Translations under genes and position numbers: made by a program
From: Anaerolineae bacterium
Lineage (GTDB): Bacteria > Chloroflexota > Anaerolineae > 4572-78 > J111
Direction: 5' to 3'
Length of the DNA stretch: 64,000 nucleotides
NCBI GenBank assembly: GCA_016926805.1
Contig: JAFGNV010000063.1
Span: forward strand, 1 to 64,000
In this document: piece after piece, positions 21,942 through 30,095 of the stretch
Position numbering within the stretch: position 1 is the first letter of the stretch
Layout of the letters: the number at the start of each line of letters is the position of its first letter
Notes under the pieces: model-generated
Databases searched by the model: none
What the model was told of the DNA's origin: nothing
Seen by the model: the letters and a program-made list of their open reading frames with translations, nothing else

Positions 21942-23966
21942 ATGTATCCCGTGTTCAAGAACTTATCTCGTTTTCGCCACATCTTGCCTCTTTCCTGTTT
22001 AATTTTCGGTCTGAACCTGATCCTCTCCCCCGTTGCCCTGGGTGACGAGTTGAATCCGGCCAATGGCTCTTATCTATGGATTCAGGCCTCCAATCGGCAA
22101 ACTCAACCCGACTCCCCCCTGATACCAACCTTCATCTTACTGACCGGCCACCAGCCCAGCCGGTTGGCCCAGATTCAGACGATCATCAAAACCAACGGCG
22201 GGCAGATTACGCATACCTTCCCCCATCAGGCCCTTATTGCCAACATGCCCGCCGCTATTCACCGGCAACTTACCGCGTTACCTGATGTCGCGGTTGTTCT
22301 TGCGGAACCGGTTGATCTGGCCACCATCGACATTTATGGTCCCGACGCACGCCGCTATGCCAGTGTGTGGAACAGCCTAGTTACGCCGCAGCCAGAAACA
22401 ACCACCTCCCTCGCCTCGTTAGCGGCAGAACACCCTGCTGAATCCCACCCCGACGCGCTCACTGCCCCAGACCTGCCCGCAGATGGCGGGCTGGGTGTGG
22501 CCGCCACCTCGGTTACGCCCGGCTATTATCAAACCAGCGAATATATGGCCGGTTCCGTTGCTGTGGGTATAGTTTTGGTGGAAAGCGACGGCAGCCAGGA
22601 CCTCTCCACCGAAAATTGGACCAACGACGAAAAACAGCAAGTCTTTAATGAGATTGTGGCGGCCTTCAACTGGTGGGCCGGGTTGGAACCCCGGGCCAAC
22701 CTCAGTTTTGTCTACGATGACCACCTCAGCCAGCCTCTGCCCACCGGCGTCGAACCGATTACCCGGCCCTATTACCACCAGCGCTACTGGATTGGCGACG
22801 CCATGAGCACTCTGGGCTACAGCGCCTTTTCCTACTTTACCCAGGTTCGCGATTACAACAACGCCTTGCGGACAACCTATCAAACCGATTGGGCCTTTAC
22901 CATCTTTGTGGTTGACAGTTCCGCCGACCAGGATAACCGTTTTAGCGACGGTTACTTTGCTTATGCCTATCTGGGCGGGCCATTTATGGTAATGACCTAC
23001 GGCAACAACGGTTATGGCCCCGGCAATATGGACGCCATCGCCGCCCATGAAATGGGACACATCTTTCTTGCCCTGGATCAATATTACAGCGCTTACCAAA
23101 GTTGTACACTTCGATCCGGCTATCTGGATGTCGAAAACCAAAATAGCCAATATGGTGGCTGCGCCTCCAACGTAGCCAGTATTATGCGCGGCCAAACCTA
23201 TCCTTACACCATCCGGGCAATTGACCCCTTTGCCGCCGGACAAATCGGCTGGCGCGATAGTGACGGCGACAACATTCTTGACCCCCTGGACACCGAGTTG
23301 CCCATCACCATCGACAACATCGCTCAAGATGAAAACAATGTTACCATTAGCGGCGCCACGCAAATCATCCCCTATCCCTCCCCCCGCCGCACCGATGTTA
23401 CCATCAACACCCTCACCGCCGTGCAATATCGTTTCAACAACGGTGCCTGGCAATCGGCCACCGCCACCGATGGCGCTTTTGACAGCACCGCCGAAACTTA
23501 TCATTTTTCCACATCACTCCCCCCCGGCCTGTACCATCTGGATGTCGCCGCCCTGGACTCGGCTGGCAACCTATCAGACGTGTACGCCACCGCAACCATC
23601 ATCATTCCTGACCCGGTCGATGGCGGTCTCAACACCCAGCTCTACCCGCCGGATCATCCCCTGTATATCGACGAGCCCATCACCCTTGAGGGTTTGGCCT
23701 ATCACCTGGCCGACGGCATTGTTACCCAAGTTGAGTATCAACTGGATGGCGGGGTTTTGCAGCCAGCCGAGGCTCAAGACGGTGCCTTTGATAGCGGTTA
23801 TGAAAGCTTTAACCTGAATATCACCCCTCTTTCTGCCGGGATACATACCGTTGAAGTTACTGCCACCGACGATGAGGGCAATGTTGAAATCAATGCCGCC
23901 AGCCTGGAAATCCAGGTGTCCGAACCCCGCAGCTACCAGGTCCTCTTACCACTGATTATAAAATAA
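21942..23966 (+). CDS. Secreted zinc metalloprotease-like protein with Ig-like repeats and YLPLxxK tail
   Basis: Signal peptide, AAHEMGHIFLALDQYY zinc motif, two bacterial Ig-like segments, C-terminus SYQVLLPLIIK. Confidence 0.8.
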   Translation: MYPVFKNLSRFRHILPLSCLIFGLNLILSPVALGDELNPANGSYLWIQASNRQTQPDSPLIPTFILLTGHQPSRLAQIQTIIKTNGGQITHTFPHQALIANMPAAIHRQLTALPDVAVVLAEPVDLATIDIYGPDARRYASVWNSLVTPQPETTTSLASLAAEHPAESHPDALTAPDLPADGGLGVAATSVTPGYYQTSEYMAGSVAVGIVLVESDGSQDLSTENWTNDEKQQVFNEIVAAFNWWAGLEPRANLSFVYDDHLSQPLPTGVEPITRPYYHQRYWIGDAMSTLGYSAFSYFTQVRDYNNALRTTYQTDWAFTIFVVDSSADQDNRFSDGYFAYAYLGGPFMVMTYGNNGYGPGNMDAIAAHEMGHIFLALDQYYSAYQSCTLRSGYLDVENQNSQYGGCASNVASIMRGQTYPYTIRAIDPFAAGQIGWRDSDGDNILDPLDTELPITIDNIAQDENNVTISGATQIIPYPSPRRTDVTINTLTAVQYRFNNGAWQSATATDGAFDSTAETYHFSTSLPPGLYHLDVAALDSAGNLSDVYATATIIIPDPVDGGLNTQLYPPDHPLYIDEPITLEGLAYHLADGIVTQVEYQLDGGVLQPAEAQDGAFDSGYESFNLNITPLSAGIHTVEVTATDDEGNVEINAASLEIQVSEPRSYQVLLPLIIK

Positions 23967-24120
23967 TCAGGACTTACGCAAACATGTCATTTTGAGCGAC
24001 CAGAGAGAGCGAAAAATCCCTAAAACGTGGTCTTGCCAATAGAATTTCTTGGGATTCTTCACTCCGCTTTAGCCACTTCGCTTCCAAGCTTCGTTCAGAA
24101 TGACATGCGTAAGCCCTGAT
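23966..24120. repeat. MITE-like repeat B, copy 1
   Basis: Terminal inverted repeats ATCAGGACTTACGCA/TGCGTAAGCCCTGAT; internal TGTCATTTTGAGCG and GAATGACA arms; related copy 60231-60370. Confidence 0.8.
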
Positions 24121-24447
24121 AATGATACCATTGGGGCGGTTGGAATAACTAATGACATGCCTGAGTCTTAAATTAGATTCCCTCTTGGGGAAGCATTTCA
24201 GTTTGAAGACAGCAACCATCTAACCCCAGAGACACCGATAGAAAAAATACAGAAAAACCTCTGTGTCTTCGTGCCTCTGCGGTGAAGTCTAGGCCACAAT
24301 CAATGAAACTCGCCCAAAAATGAAATACCCCCTCCTCTTGTCCACTACTTTTGAAAAAACCAGTTGTTACATTATAATTGAGTCCGGAAGACAATTTCTG
24401 AAATCGGGTGTCAAAAATTCAAGCTACAATAGTGGAGAGATAATTGA

Positions 24448-24873
24448 ATGTCTCTTAAAGCATCGGTTGACCCCAAAGAGGCCTACATTTTAGTAGTTGA
24501 AGATAATCTGCAAAATGCTGTGCTCATTTCCAGGCTATTGGATCGACTTGGGGTGAGTCACTATGAATGGAAATCATCCGGCTGGGAACTGCTGGAGGTG
24601 GCCAACAAGATGCCGCGTCTCGACTTGGTGCTGCTGGATTTAAATCTACCTCTGGAAAATGGGTACGAAGTGCTGGCCAAACTGCGCAACGACCCTCGCT
24701 TTGCCCAAACGCGGATCGTCGCCGTTACGGGCGACTCCGACCAGACCTCGATGGCTAAAGCCAAAAAAGCCGGGTTTGACGGTTTTTTGGGTAAGCCGAT
24801 TGTGGTAAGTAAATTTCCGGAGCAGATAACCGACATCCTGCGGGGTAAACCCGTGTGGGACTTAGGACGCTAG
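24448..24873 (+). CDS. CheY-like single-domain response regulator
   Basis: YILVVEDNLQNAVLISRLL...LDLVLLDLNLPLENGYEVLAKLR...VAVTGDSDQ...AGFDGFLGKPI. Confidence 0.9.
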   Translation: MSLKASVDPKEAYILVVEDNLQNAVLISRLLDRLGVSHYEWKSSGWELLEVANKMPRLDLVLLDLNLPLENGYEVLAKLRNDPRFAQTRIVAVTGDSDQTSMAKAKKAGFDGFLGKPIVVSKFPEQITDILRGKPVWDLGR

Positions 24874-25023
24874 TGCAGTTGGGCGTAAATACCCCCATAG
24901 TAATCCCAAGTTTCAACGCCCAACTGCCAAAGTGTTTCGCGGTAGATTAGCACCATCATAGGCGCTTAGCGTTGATAATTGGCAATCCTTAACTGTAGGC
25001 TTATCTACGCCGCGAAACACTAG
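24870..25023. repeat. 154-bp structured repeat A, copy 1
   Basis: CTAGTG...CACTAG ends; inverted repeats CAGTTGGGCGT/ACGCCCAACTG and AGTGTTTCGCGG/CCGCGAAACACT; same-length copy at 45135-45288. Confidence 0.85.
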
Positions 25024-25052
25024 AGAATCTACCAAAAACCTGGGAGCAAACC

Positions 25053-25814
25053 ATGACGCCAAAAGTTGGACAAATCGCCCCGGACTTCACCCTGGAAAGC
25101 CACCTGGGACACAGAGTCAGCCTCAGCGACTATCGCGGCAAAAACAACGTGGTTTTGGCCTTCTTTCCGCTGGCCTGGACCCCCGTCTGAACCGGCCAGA
25201 TCCCCTCGTACCAGGTCGCGTTGGACCGGTTCGAGCGGGTGCGGACCCAGGTTCTGGGTCTCAGCGTTGATAGCGTGCCTTGCCTCCAGGCATGGGCCGA
25301 AAGTTTAGGCGGCATTACGTATCCCCTGTTGAGCGACTTCTATCCCCATGGACGGGTGGCGCAACTTTACGGCATTTTGCGATCGGAAGGCTATGCGGAA
25401 CGGGCCATCTTTGTGATTGACAAACGTGGCATCATCCGCTATGTGGACGTCCACGACATCGACGAGCAGCCCGATAACGAGGAACTATTCCGCGTGCTGG
25501 AGGAAGTGGAACCCAACCCAGTGGATATACCCGTCGCCACCCCCCCGGCTACCGCGCCCGAACCTGCCCCCGAACCGGAGGCCGACGTGGTGATGTATTG
25601 TACGCCGTGGTGTCCGGCCTGCCGCAAAGCCCGAGCCTATTTGCACGAAAAAGGTGTTGAGTTTGTGGAAGTCGACATCACCCGCGACCGGGAGGCAGCC
25701 AAACATCTCCGCAATTGGACCGGCGGCTACGAAACTACGCCCACCTTCCGGATTAAGGGCGAGATTATTATCAATTTTAATAAAGAGAAGCTCGACATCG
25801 CCCTGACAGGTTAA
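25053..25814 (+). CDS. Probable selenocysteine-containing peroxiredoxin fused to glutaredoxin domain (TGA at 25188-25190 read as Sec)
   Basis: [77 protein letters not shown]... continuous in one frame; C-terminal [23 protein letters not shown] glutaredoxin. Confidence 0.85.
25188..25232 (+). promoter_or_regulatory. Bacterial SECIS-like hairpin following the in-frame TGA
   Basis: GAACCGG(25189-95)/CCGGTTC(25226-32) plus CCA/TGG; possible apical CCT-CGTACC-AGG about 16 nt after TGA. Confidence 0.6.
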
Positions 25815-25934
25815 ATATTTGTTAGCCCTTACCCAAAGATAAAAACGGCTTAAAACCAAAAGGTAACCCACCACGATTATCATCTTTGGCTTACATGGGT
25901 GGCAGATTGAACTGGATTCAGGTCAATTTCACTG

Positions 25935-27203
25935 TCACGGCTTCAGCCGGTACAACATTTCCCCGGCTTTGGGCACTACCAGGATACCCTCGTCCTCGCG
26001 GCCTTGCCACGCCTCCAGGTTGATGCTGGCCGGGTCCAGATAACCCAAATTCAACCGGCGGCAACGTTCCTGGGGGATGCCGGTGGCCAGGGTAACCTTG
26101 ATGCGGGGGGTTTCAACGCCTGTTGCCGCGTCATACTCCCCCATGCCCCGCAAATGGGTGCTGTGGGCCAGCACCCCGCCGGGATAACCCTTGAATTTAT
26201 CCCACTGTTTCAAAAAATAATCCCGCACGTGATACCCTACCTCGTCCAGATATTTACCGTGGGTATAACTGACCTCGTTGATGTGCGGGGCGTAGATAAC
26301 CACCTCCCCGCCGTCGGCGACGGCCGGTTCCATTTTGTACATGCCCTTGGCCCCGGTCCAGAGATCATCGTACATTTTGGGCATCACGGCCAGCACCCGC
26401 TGGTAGGGCCGGTCAACCCACTTGATATGCAGTTTGGCCGACAAATCCGCCGCCGCGTCGTAGGCCGCTTCGGGCGGGCCAATGTAAAGCCCGGCCAGGT
26501 TATACCCGGTCACGACCATACTGAAGCACAGCTTGGGCCGGTCGATAAAAGAAGCGGCTTTGTCAATCACCCGACGAACGGGGGTGTATTTAGTGCCAAT
26601 CACCTGGTAATTAGTGATGACCGCACCCAGCCAGTGCGAAAAGTTGATCACCTCCGCGCCGCCAATGCCGGGGAAAAAATATTTGTTGCCCCCGGAAAAT
26701 CCTACCACCTCGTGCGGAAAGGTGGGGCCGCAGATGATAATCTGGTCGTAAGCAAACACCAGCTTGTTCAACCGGACATCCACGGCCTGACGCATCAGCC
26801 CGCCCGTAATCTCTTCGATGTCCGCCTCGGCAATCTGCCCCAGCGTAATTAATGCCTCCGGCACGTCCCAGCGATGGTTGAAGATGTTGACCCTGGCATA
26901 TTTACCGCTTCGTTCGGCAGGCGTCACCCCGACCAATTGGTTGATAGCCGCCTCACTCATAGCCGAATGAGTTCCCAGGGCAATCAGATAATCCAGCGCT
27001 GCCACCGTGTCGCCCAAAAACTCGAAAAACAGCCGGAACATCAGAGGGATGGGTGCGGTTCGCGTGCTATCGGGGATGATAATGAGCACCCGTTTTCCCT
27101 CCAAACCCGCCTGCGCCAGGGCCGACGACATCAAATTGCCAATTTCACCTTCGGTCAAGAATCTGTCTTCATAACCTTTACCAATGAGCATAGTAACCTC
27201 CAC
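25935..27203 (-). CDS. larA: Lactate racemase-like (LarA/DUF2088) protein
   Basis: IIPDSTRTAPIPLMFRLF, ALGTHSAMSEAAINQLVG, HEVVGFSGGNKYFFPGIGG. Confidence 0.88.
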   Translation of the reverse strand: MEVTMLIGKGYEDRFLTEGEIGNLMSSALAQAGLEGKRVLIIIPDSTRTAPIPLMFRLFFEFLGDTVAALDYLIALGTHSAMSEAAINQLVGVTPAERSGKYARVNIFNHRWDVPEALITLGQIAEADIEEITGGLMRQAVDVRLNKLVFAYDQIIICGPTFPHEVVGFSGGNKYFFPGIGGAEVINFSHWLGAVITNYQVIGTKYTPVRRVIDKAASFIDRPKLCFSMVVTGYNLAGLYIGPPEAAYDAAADLSAKLHIKWVDRPYQRVLAVMPKMYDDLWTGAKGMYKMEPAVADGGEVVIYAPHINEVSYTHGKYLDEVGYHVRDYFLKQWDKFKGYPGGVLAHSTHLRGMGEYDAATGVETPRIKVTLATGIPQERCRRLNLGYLDPASINLEAWQGREDEGILVVPKAGEMLYRLKP

Positions 27204-27265
27204 CGTTAATCATACCCCGCCTTCATCACCCCGGAAAAAGGATAATTCATCCTTCAGCCCTCAGA

Positions 27266-28099
27266 CTACACGCCGCTAAAGGCGGCAAAACCACCATCAA
27301 TGGGTATCACCACCCCGCTTACAAACCCTGAAACCGGCGAGAGCAGCCACAGCACGGCGCCAACCAAATCTTGGGGATCACCAAAGCGGGCCATGGGGGT
27401 ATGGTCGATAACGGCTTTGCCGCGGGGCGTTAATTCGCCGGTTTGTTCATCGGTCATGAGAAAGCGATTCTGATCGGTCAGGAAGAAGCCAGGGGCAATG
27501 GCATTGACCCGGATCTGGGGCGAGTATTCCTGAGCCATGTGAACCGCCAGCCATTGGGTAAAATTGCTCACCCCTGCCTTGGCCGCCGAATAGGCCGCCA
27601 CGCGGGTCAGGGGTCGAAACGCGCTCATCGACGAAATATTTAAAATGACCCCCTCCTTCTGCTCGGCCATGATTTTGCCAAACACCTGGCAGGGGATGAT
27701 GGTGCCTAAAAGATTGAGGTCGAACACAAAGCGCAGCGCTTCCGGCGGTAAGTCAAAAAAGGGTAAATCAGGCGTGGTTGTGGCCCGGGGATTGTTGCCG
27801 CCAGCCCCATTGATCAGACAGTCAACGCGGCCAACTTCCTGCATAACCTGTTCGGCCGCCTGTTTCATCAGATCGGGATCGAGCACATCGCCATACACCA
27901 CAATGGCTTTGCCGGAACAGAGGTCGAGCCGGTCCACCAGTCGTTCGGCCATCTCTGGATTGCGGTCAATAATCGCCACATCGGCCCCAACCTCGGCCAG
28001 GGCGCAGGCAATCTCTCCCCCCAAAATTCCGGCCCCGCCGGTAATCACCACCGACCGGCCGGTAAAATCGTACATTTTGGTGAGTTCTTCAAGATACAT
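27266..28099 (-). CDS. SDR-family oxidoreductase (mannonate/gluconate dehydrogenase-like)
   Basis: VVITGGAGILGGEIACALAEVGADVAIIDRN, NISSMSAFRPLTRVAAYSAAKAG; RBS CCAGGAGGTGAAGC. Confidence 0.9.
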   Translation of the reverse strand: MYLEELTKMYDFTGRSVVITGGAGILGGEIACALAEVGADVAIIDRNPEMAERLVDRLDLCSGKAIVVYGDVLDPDLMKQAAEQVMQEVGRVDCLINGAGGNNPRATTTPDLPFFDLPPEALRFVFDLNLLGTIIPCQVFGKIMAEQKEGVILNISSMSAFRPLTRVAAYSAAKAGVSNFTQWLAVHMAQEYSPQIRVNAIAPGFFLTDQNRFLMTDEQTGELTPRGKAVIDHTPMARFGDPQDLVGAVLWLLSPVSGFVSGVVIPIDGGFAAFSGV

Positions 28100-28165
28100 G
28101 CTTCACCTCCTGGAAAATCACAACGAGACGTGTTTCATCACCAACAGCAAATGGTTGTTTTTTGG

Positions 28166-28187
28166 CTTATGCACACGTGTGCATAAG
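28166..28187. promoter_or_regulatory. 22-bp perfect palindromic operator CTTATGCACACGTGTGCATAAG
   Basis: Exact palindrome with central CG positioned around +1 of the SDR-larA promoter. Confidence 0.75.
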
Positions 28188-28192
28188 TCGGC

Positions 28193-28221
28193 ATTATATC
28201 GTATAATCAAAAGACTGTCAA
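28193..28221 (-). promoter_or_regulatory. Perfect consensus promoter TTGACA-N17-TATAAT (SDR-larA operon)
   Basis: Minus strand TTGACAGTCTTTTGATTATACGATATAAT. Confidence 0.9.
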
Positions 28222-28268
28222 TCTCAACGCTGAGGGAGGTTGGAAGCCGGAACCATGTCCGTTCCTTC

Positions 28269-28344
28269 CGGCAGAATTTATCCCTTCAGGCAGAATTTAT
28301 CCCTTCAGGCAAAGTTTGCCCCTTCAGGCAAAGTTTGCCCGTTA
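28269..28344. repeat. Four tandem 19-bp units (two sequence types)
   Basis: GGCAGAATTTATCCCTTCA x2 then GGCAAAGTTTGCCCCTTCA and GGCAAAGTTTGCCCGTTAT. Confidence 0.85.
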
Positions 28345-28396
28345 TCACAAAACTGGTAGAATGAAGAGTAAGGAGTTGTTCAAAAACAACTCCCTA

Positions 28397-28464
28397 GCTT
28401 TGTTCGTAAATAACAAGCACAAAGTGCGAGCGCATACCATGCGGCGTTATTTATGGACAAAGCC
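28397..28464. repeat. Dispersed palindromic repeat D, copy 2
   Basis: GCTTTGTTCGTAAATAACAAGCACAAAGTGCGAGCGCATACCATGCGGCGTTATTTATGGACAAAGCC; arms GTAAATAAC/GTTATTTAT. Confidence 0.8.
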
Positions 28465-28510
28465 TAACCATATCCAAAAATAGAGAACCGATTTTTGCGG
28501 CAATAAGACA

Positions 28511-30067
28511 ATGGCTGAAGAGTCCAGTAAAGAAAATATACGCAATACAACTTTGTACACCCTGGTGCGACACGTTGGGTTTACCCCGCAAGAAGTGGCT
28601 CAACTCCGGTTGGCGGATCTGCACCTGGCTGGCAAAAATCCCAATATCAGGTTCACTCCCATTGGCAGGGATGAGACCAAAACCATAGACCTGGATTTAG
28701 ACGCGCACCGGGCCCTGGTGGGGTGGCTGGTGGCTCGGCCGGACTCGGCGAGTGATTTTTTGTTTCCCGGTTCGGGCGCCGAAGCCATGGACTGGCAGGA
28801 AATTCAACAACTGGTAACCAAGGCCGAAATGGCCTCCAAAGTCTCTCCCAAGGAAGAACCAGGTGAGGCTGATAGTCGGCTGGCAGCCGAAGAACCAAAA
28901 CCACCGCCGATTGCGCCTGAAGCAACCCCCGGTCAGGCCAAACCTACGCCGCCACGTTCTACACCAGAATTAGGCGCACCACCGCCGGGTATGGCTGCGG
29001 CGGTTGCATTCCAGCCGCCGCCACCCACCGCCCCCGAAGAAGAGCCGGTGAGTATTCCTCTGCCCTCTTCCGCTCCCAAACCTCCACCACCCTCCCGGCC
29101 CATCCCCCCGCCGACGAGTCGGCCGGGGCAAACACCGCCGCCAAGCAGGCCGGCTCCACCACGTCCGGTAACTAAAAGAGAAACCGCATCGGTCGAGAAT
29201 CTGGCCCAAAAGACCGAACGACCACCCCAGAAAAAAGAACCTGTTTCCTCTCCAGCCACCAAAATAGGACAGCTCAGAGCGCAGGAGGCGGCATCCCAGG
29301 CAGCAAGTAAACGGTCGCGCTGGCTTGTTCCGGCAATGGCCATTATACTGGTTCTATTGTGTGCGGGCTGCGGCAGTGGCATCTGGTTTGTCTGGCAAAG
29401 CGACACCGGCCAACAGATACTGGCCCGGTTGGGGATGGCAGACATATCCGCGGGAGCTTTTCCCAGCGAGCAAGATATCATCGCGTCACTTACACCGGCG
29501 CTGACCCCTCTGCCCACTCCTACCCTCCCGCCTACCTCCACGCCGACTCCGCTGCCGCCAACAAATACGCCTCTTCCGACCGACACCGCCACGCCTGTAC
29601 CCACCGATACCCCCGCCCCCCCAACCGACACTCCTATTCCCGCTGATACGCCTGTGCCCACCGACATCCCAGCTCCAACCAATACCCTTGCTCCAGCCGA
29701 AAGTCCAACCTCAGTCGATACCCCTACCCCGGCCATGAAGTACGACGCACCGGTTTTACTGGAACCAGAAGATAGAGCGCGCTTCAATGAAGGTAACCTG
29801 GTTGTGCTGCGCTGGCAATCAGTCGGTGAGTTGGCCTCAGATGAACAATATGCAGTCCGTTTGATCTACCAATTCCAAAATCAAACAACCTATCAGGGAA
29901 CAAACCTTAAAGAGACAGAATGGACCCTACCGCCATCACTCTATGGGCAGATAGACGGTCCTGAATATCTTTACGAATGGTTTGTGGCCGTGGAAAGGCT
30001 CAACGACGACGGTTCTGGCACCCCTATTAGCCCTGAAAGCAACCGGCGCACCTTCATCTGGAAATAA
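28511..30067 (+). CDS. Chimeric membrane protein: integrase-fold-like N-terminus, Pro-rich cytoplasmic region, TM, TPTP linker, extracellular domain
   Basis: GFTPQEVAQLRLADLHLAGKNPNIRFTPIG... resembles tyrosine recombinase core; TM WLVPAMAIILVLLCAGCGSGIWFVW; TPTPLPPTNTPLPTDTATPVPT linker. Confidence 0.7.
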   Translation: MAEESSKENIRNTTLYTLVRHVGFTPQEVAQLRLADLHLAGKNPNIRFTPIGRDETKTIDLDLDAHRALVGWLVARPDSASDFLFPGSGAEAMDWQEIQQLVTKAEMASKVSPKEEPGEADSRLAAEEPKPPPIAPEATPGQAKPTPPRSTPELGAPPPGMAAAVAFQPPPPTAPEEEPVSIPLPSSAPKPPPPSRPIPPPTSRPGQTPPPSRPAPPRPVTKRETASVENLAQKTERPPQKKEPVSSPATKIGQLRAQEAASQAASKRSRWLVPAMAIILVLLCAGCGSGIWFVWQSDTGQQILARLGMADISAGAFPSEQDIIASLTPALTPLPTPTLPPTSTPTPLPPTNTPLPTDTATPVPTDTPAPPTDTPIPADTPVPTDIPAPTNTLAPAESPTSVDTPTPAMKYDAPVLLEPEDRARFNEGNLVVLRWQSVGELASDEQYAVRLIYQFQNQTTYQGTNLKETEWTLPPSLYGQIDGPEYLYEWFVAVERLNDDGSGTPISPESNRRTFIWK

Positions 30068-30095
30068 GGTCTAGCAAGGGAAAGGAACGTGATTT

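Noticed and set aside
22419-23504. 361-aa antisense ORF across metalloprotease gene
   Set aside because: Shadow ORF; Gly/Val/Ile-rich antisense translation and no RBS.
23974-24219. ORF with HSERSLEAKWLKRSEESQEILL
   Set aside because: Familiar translation artefact of a dispersed repeat (repeat B), not a gene.
24173-24394. ORF with DFTAEARRHRGFSVFF
   Set aside because: Matches a common translated repeat (CCTCTGTGTCTTCGTGCCTCTGCGG), not a credible gene.
25053-25190. Peroxiredoxin with premature stop as a pseudogene
   Set aside because: Protein is intact on both sides of the TGA, the TGA replaces the catalytic Cys, and a SECIS-like hairpin follows, so Sec is the better explanation.
28269-28344. 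Possible mini CRISPR array
   Set aside because: 19-bp units are contiguous with no spacers, and there are no cas genes.
28511-28850. Active phage-type integrase
   Set aside because: Catalytic R-H-R-Y residues not found and the protein continues into a TM and extracellular domain; no attachment sites seen.
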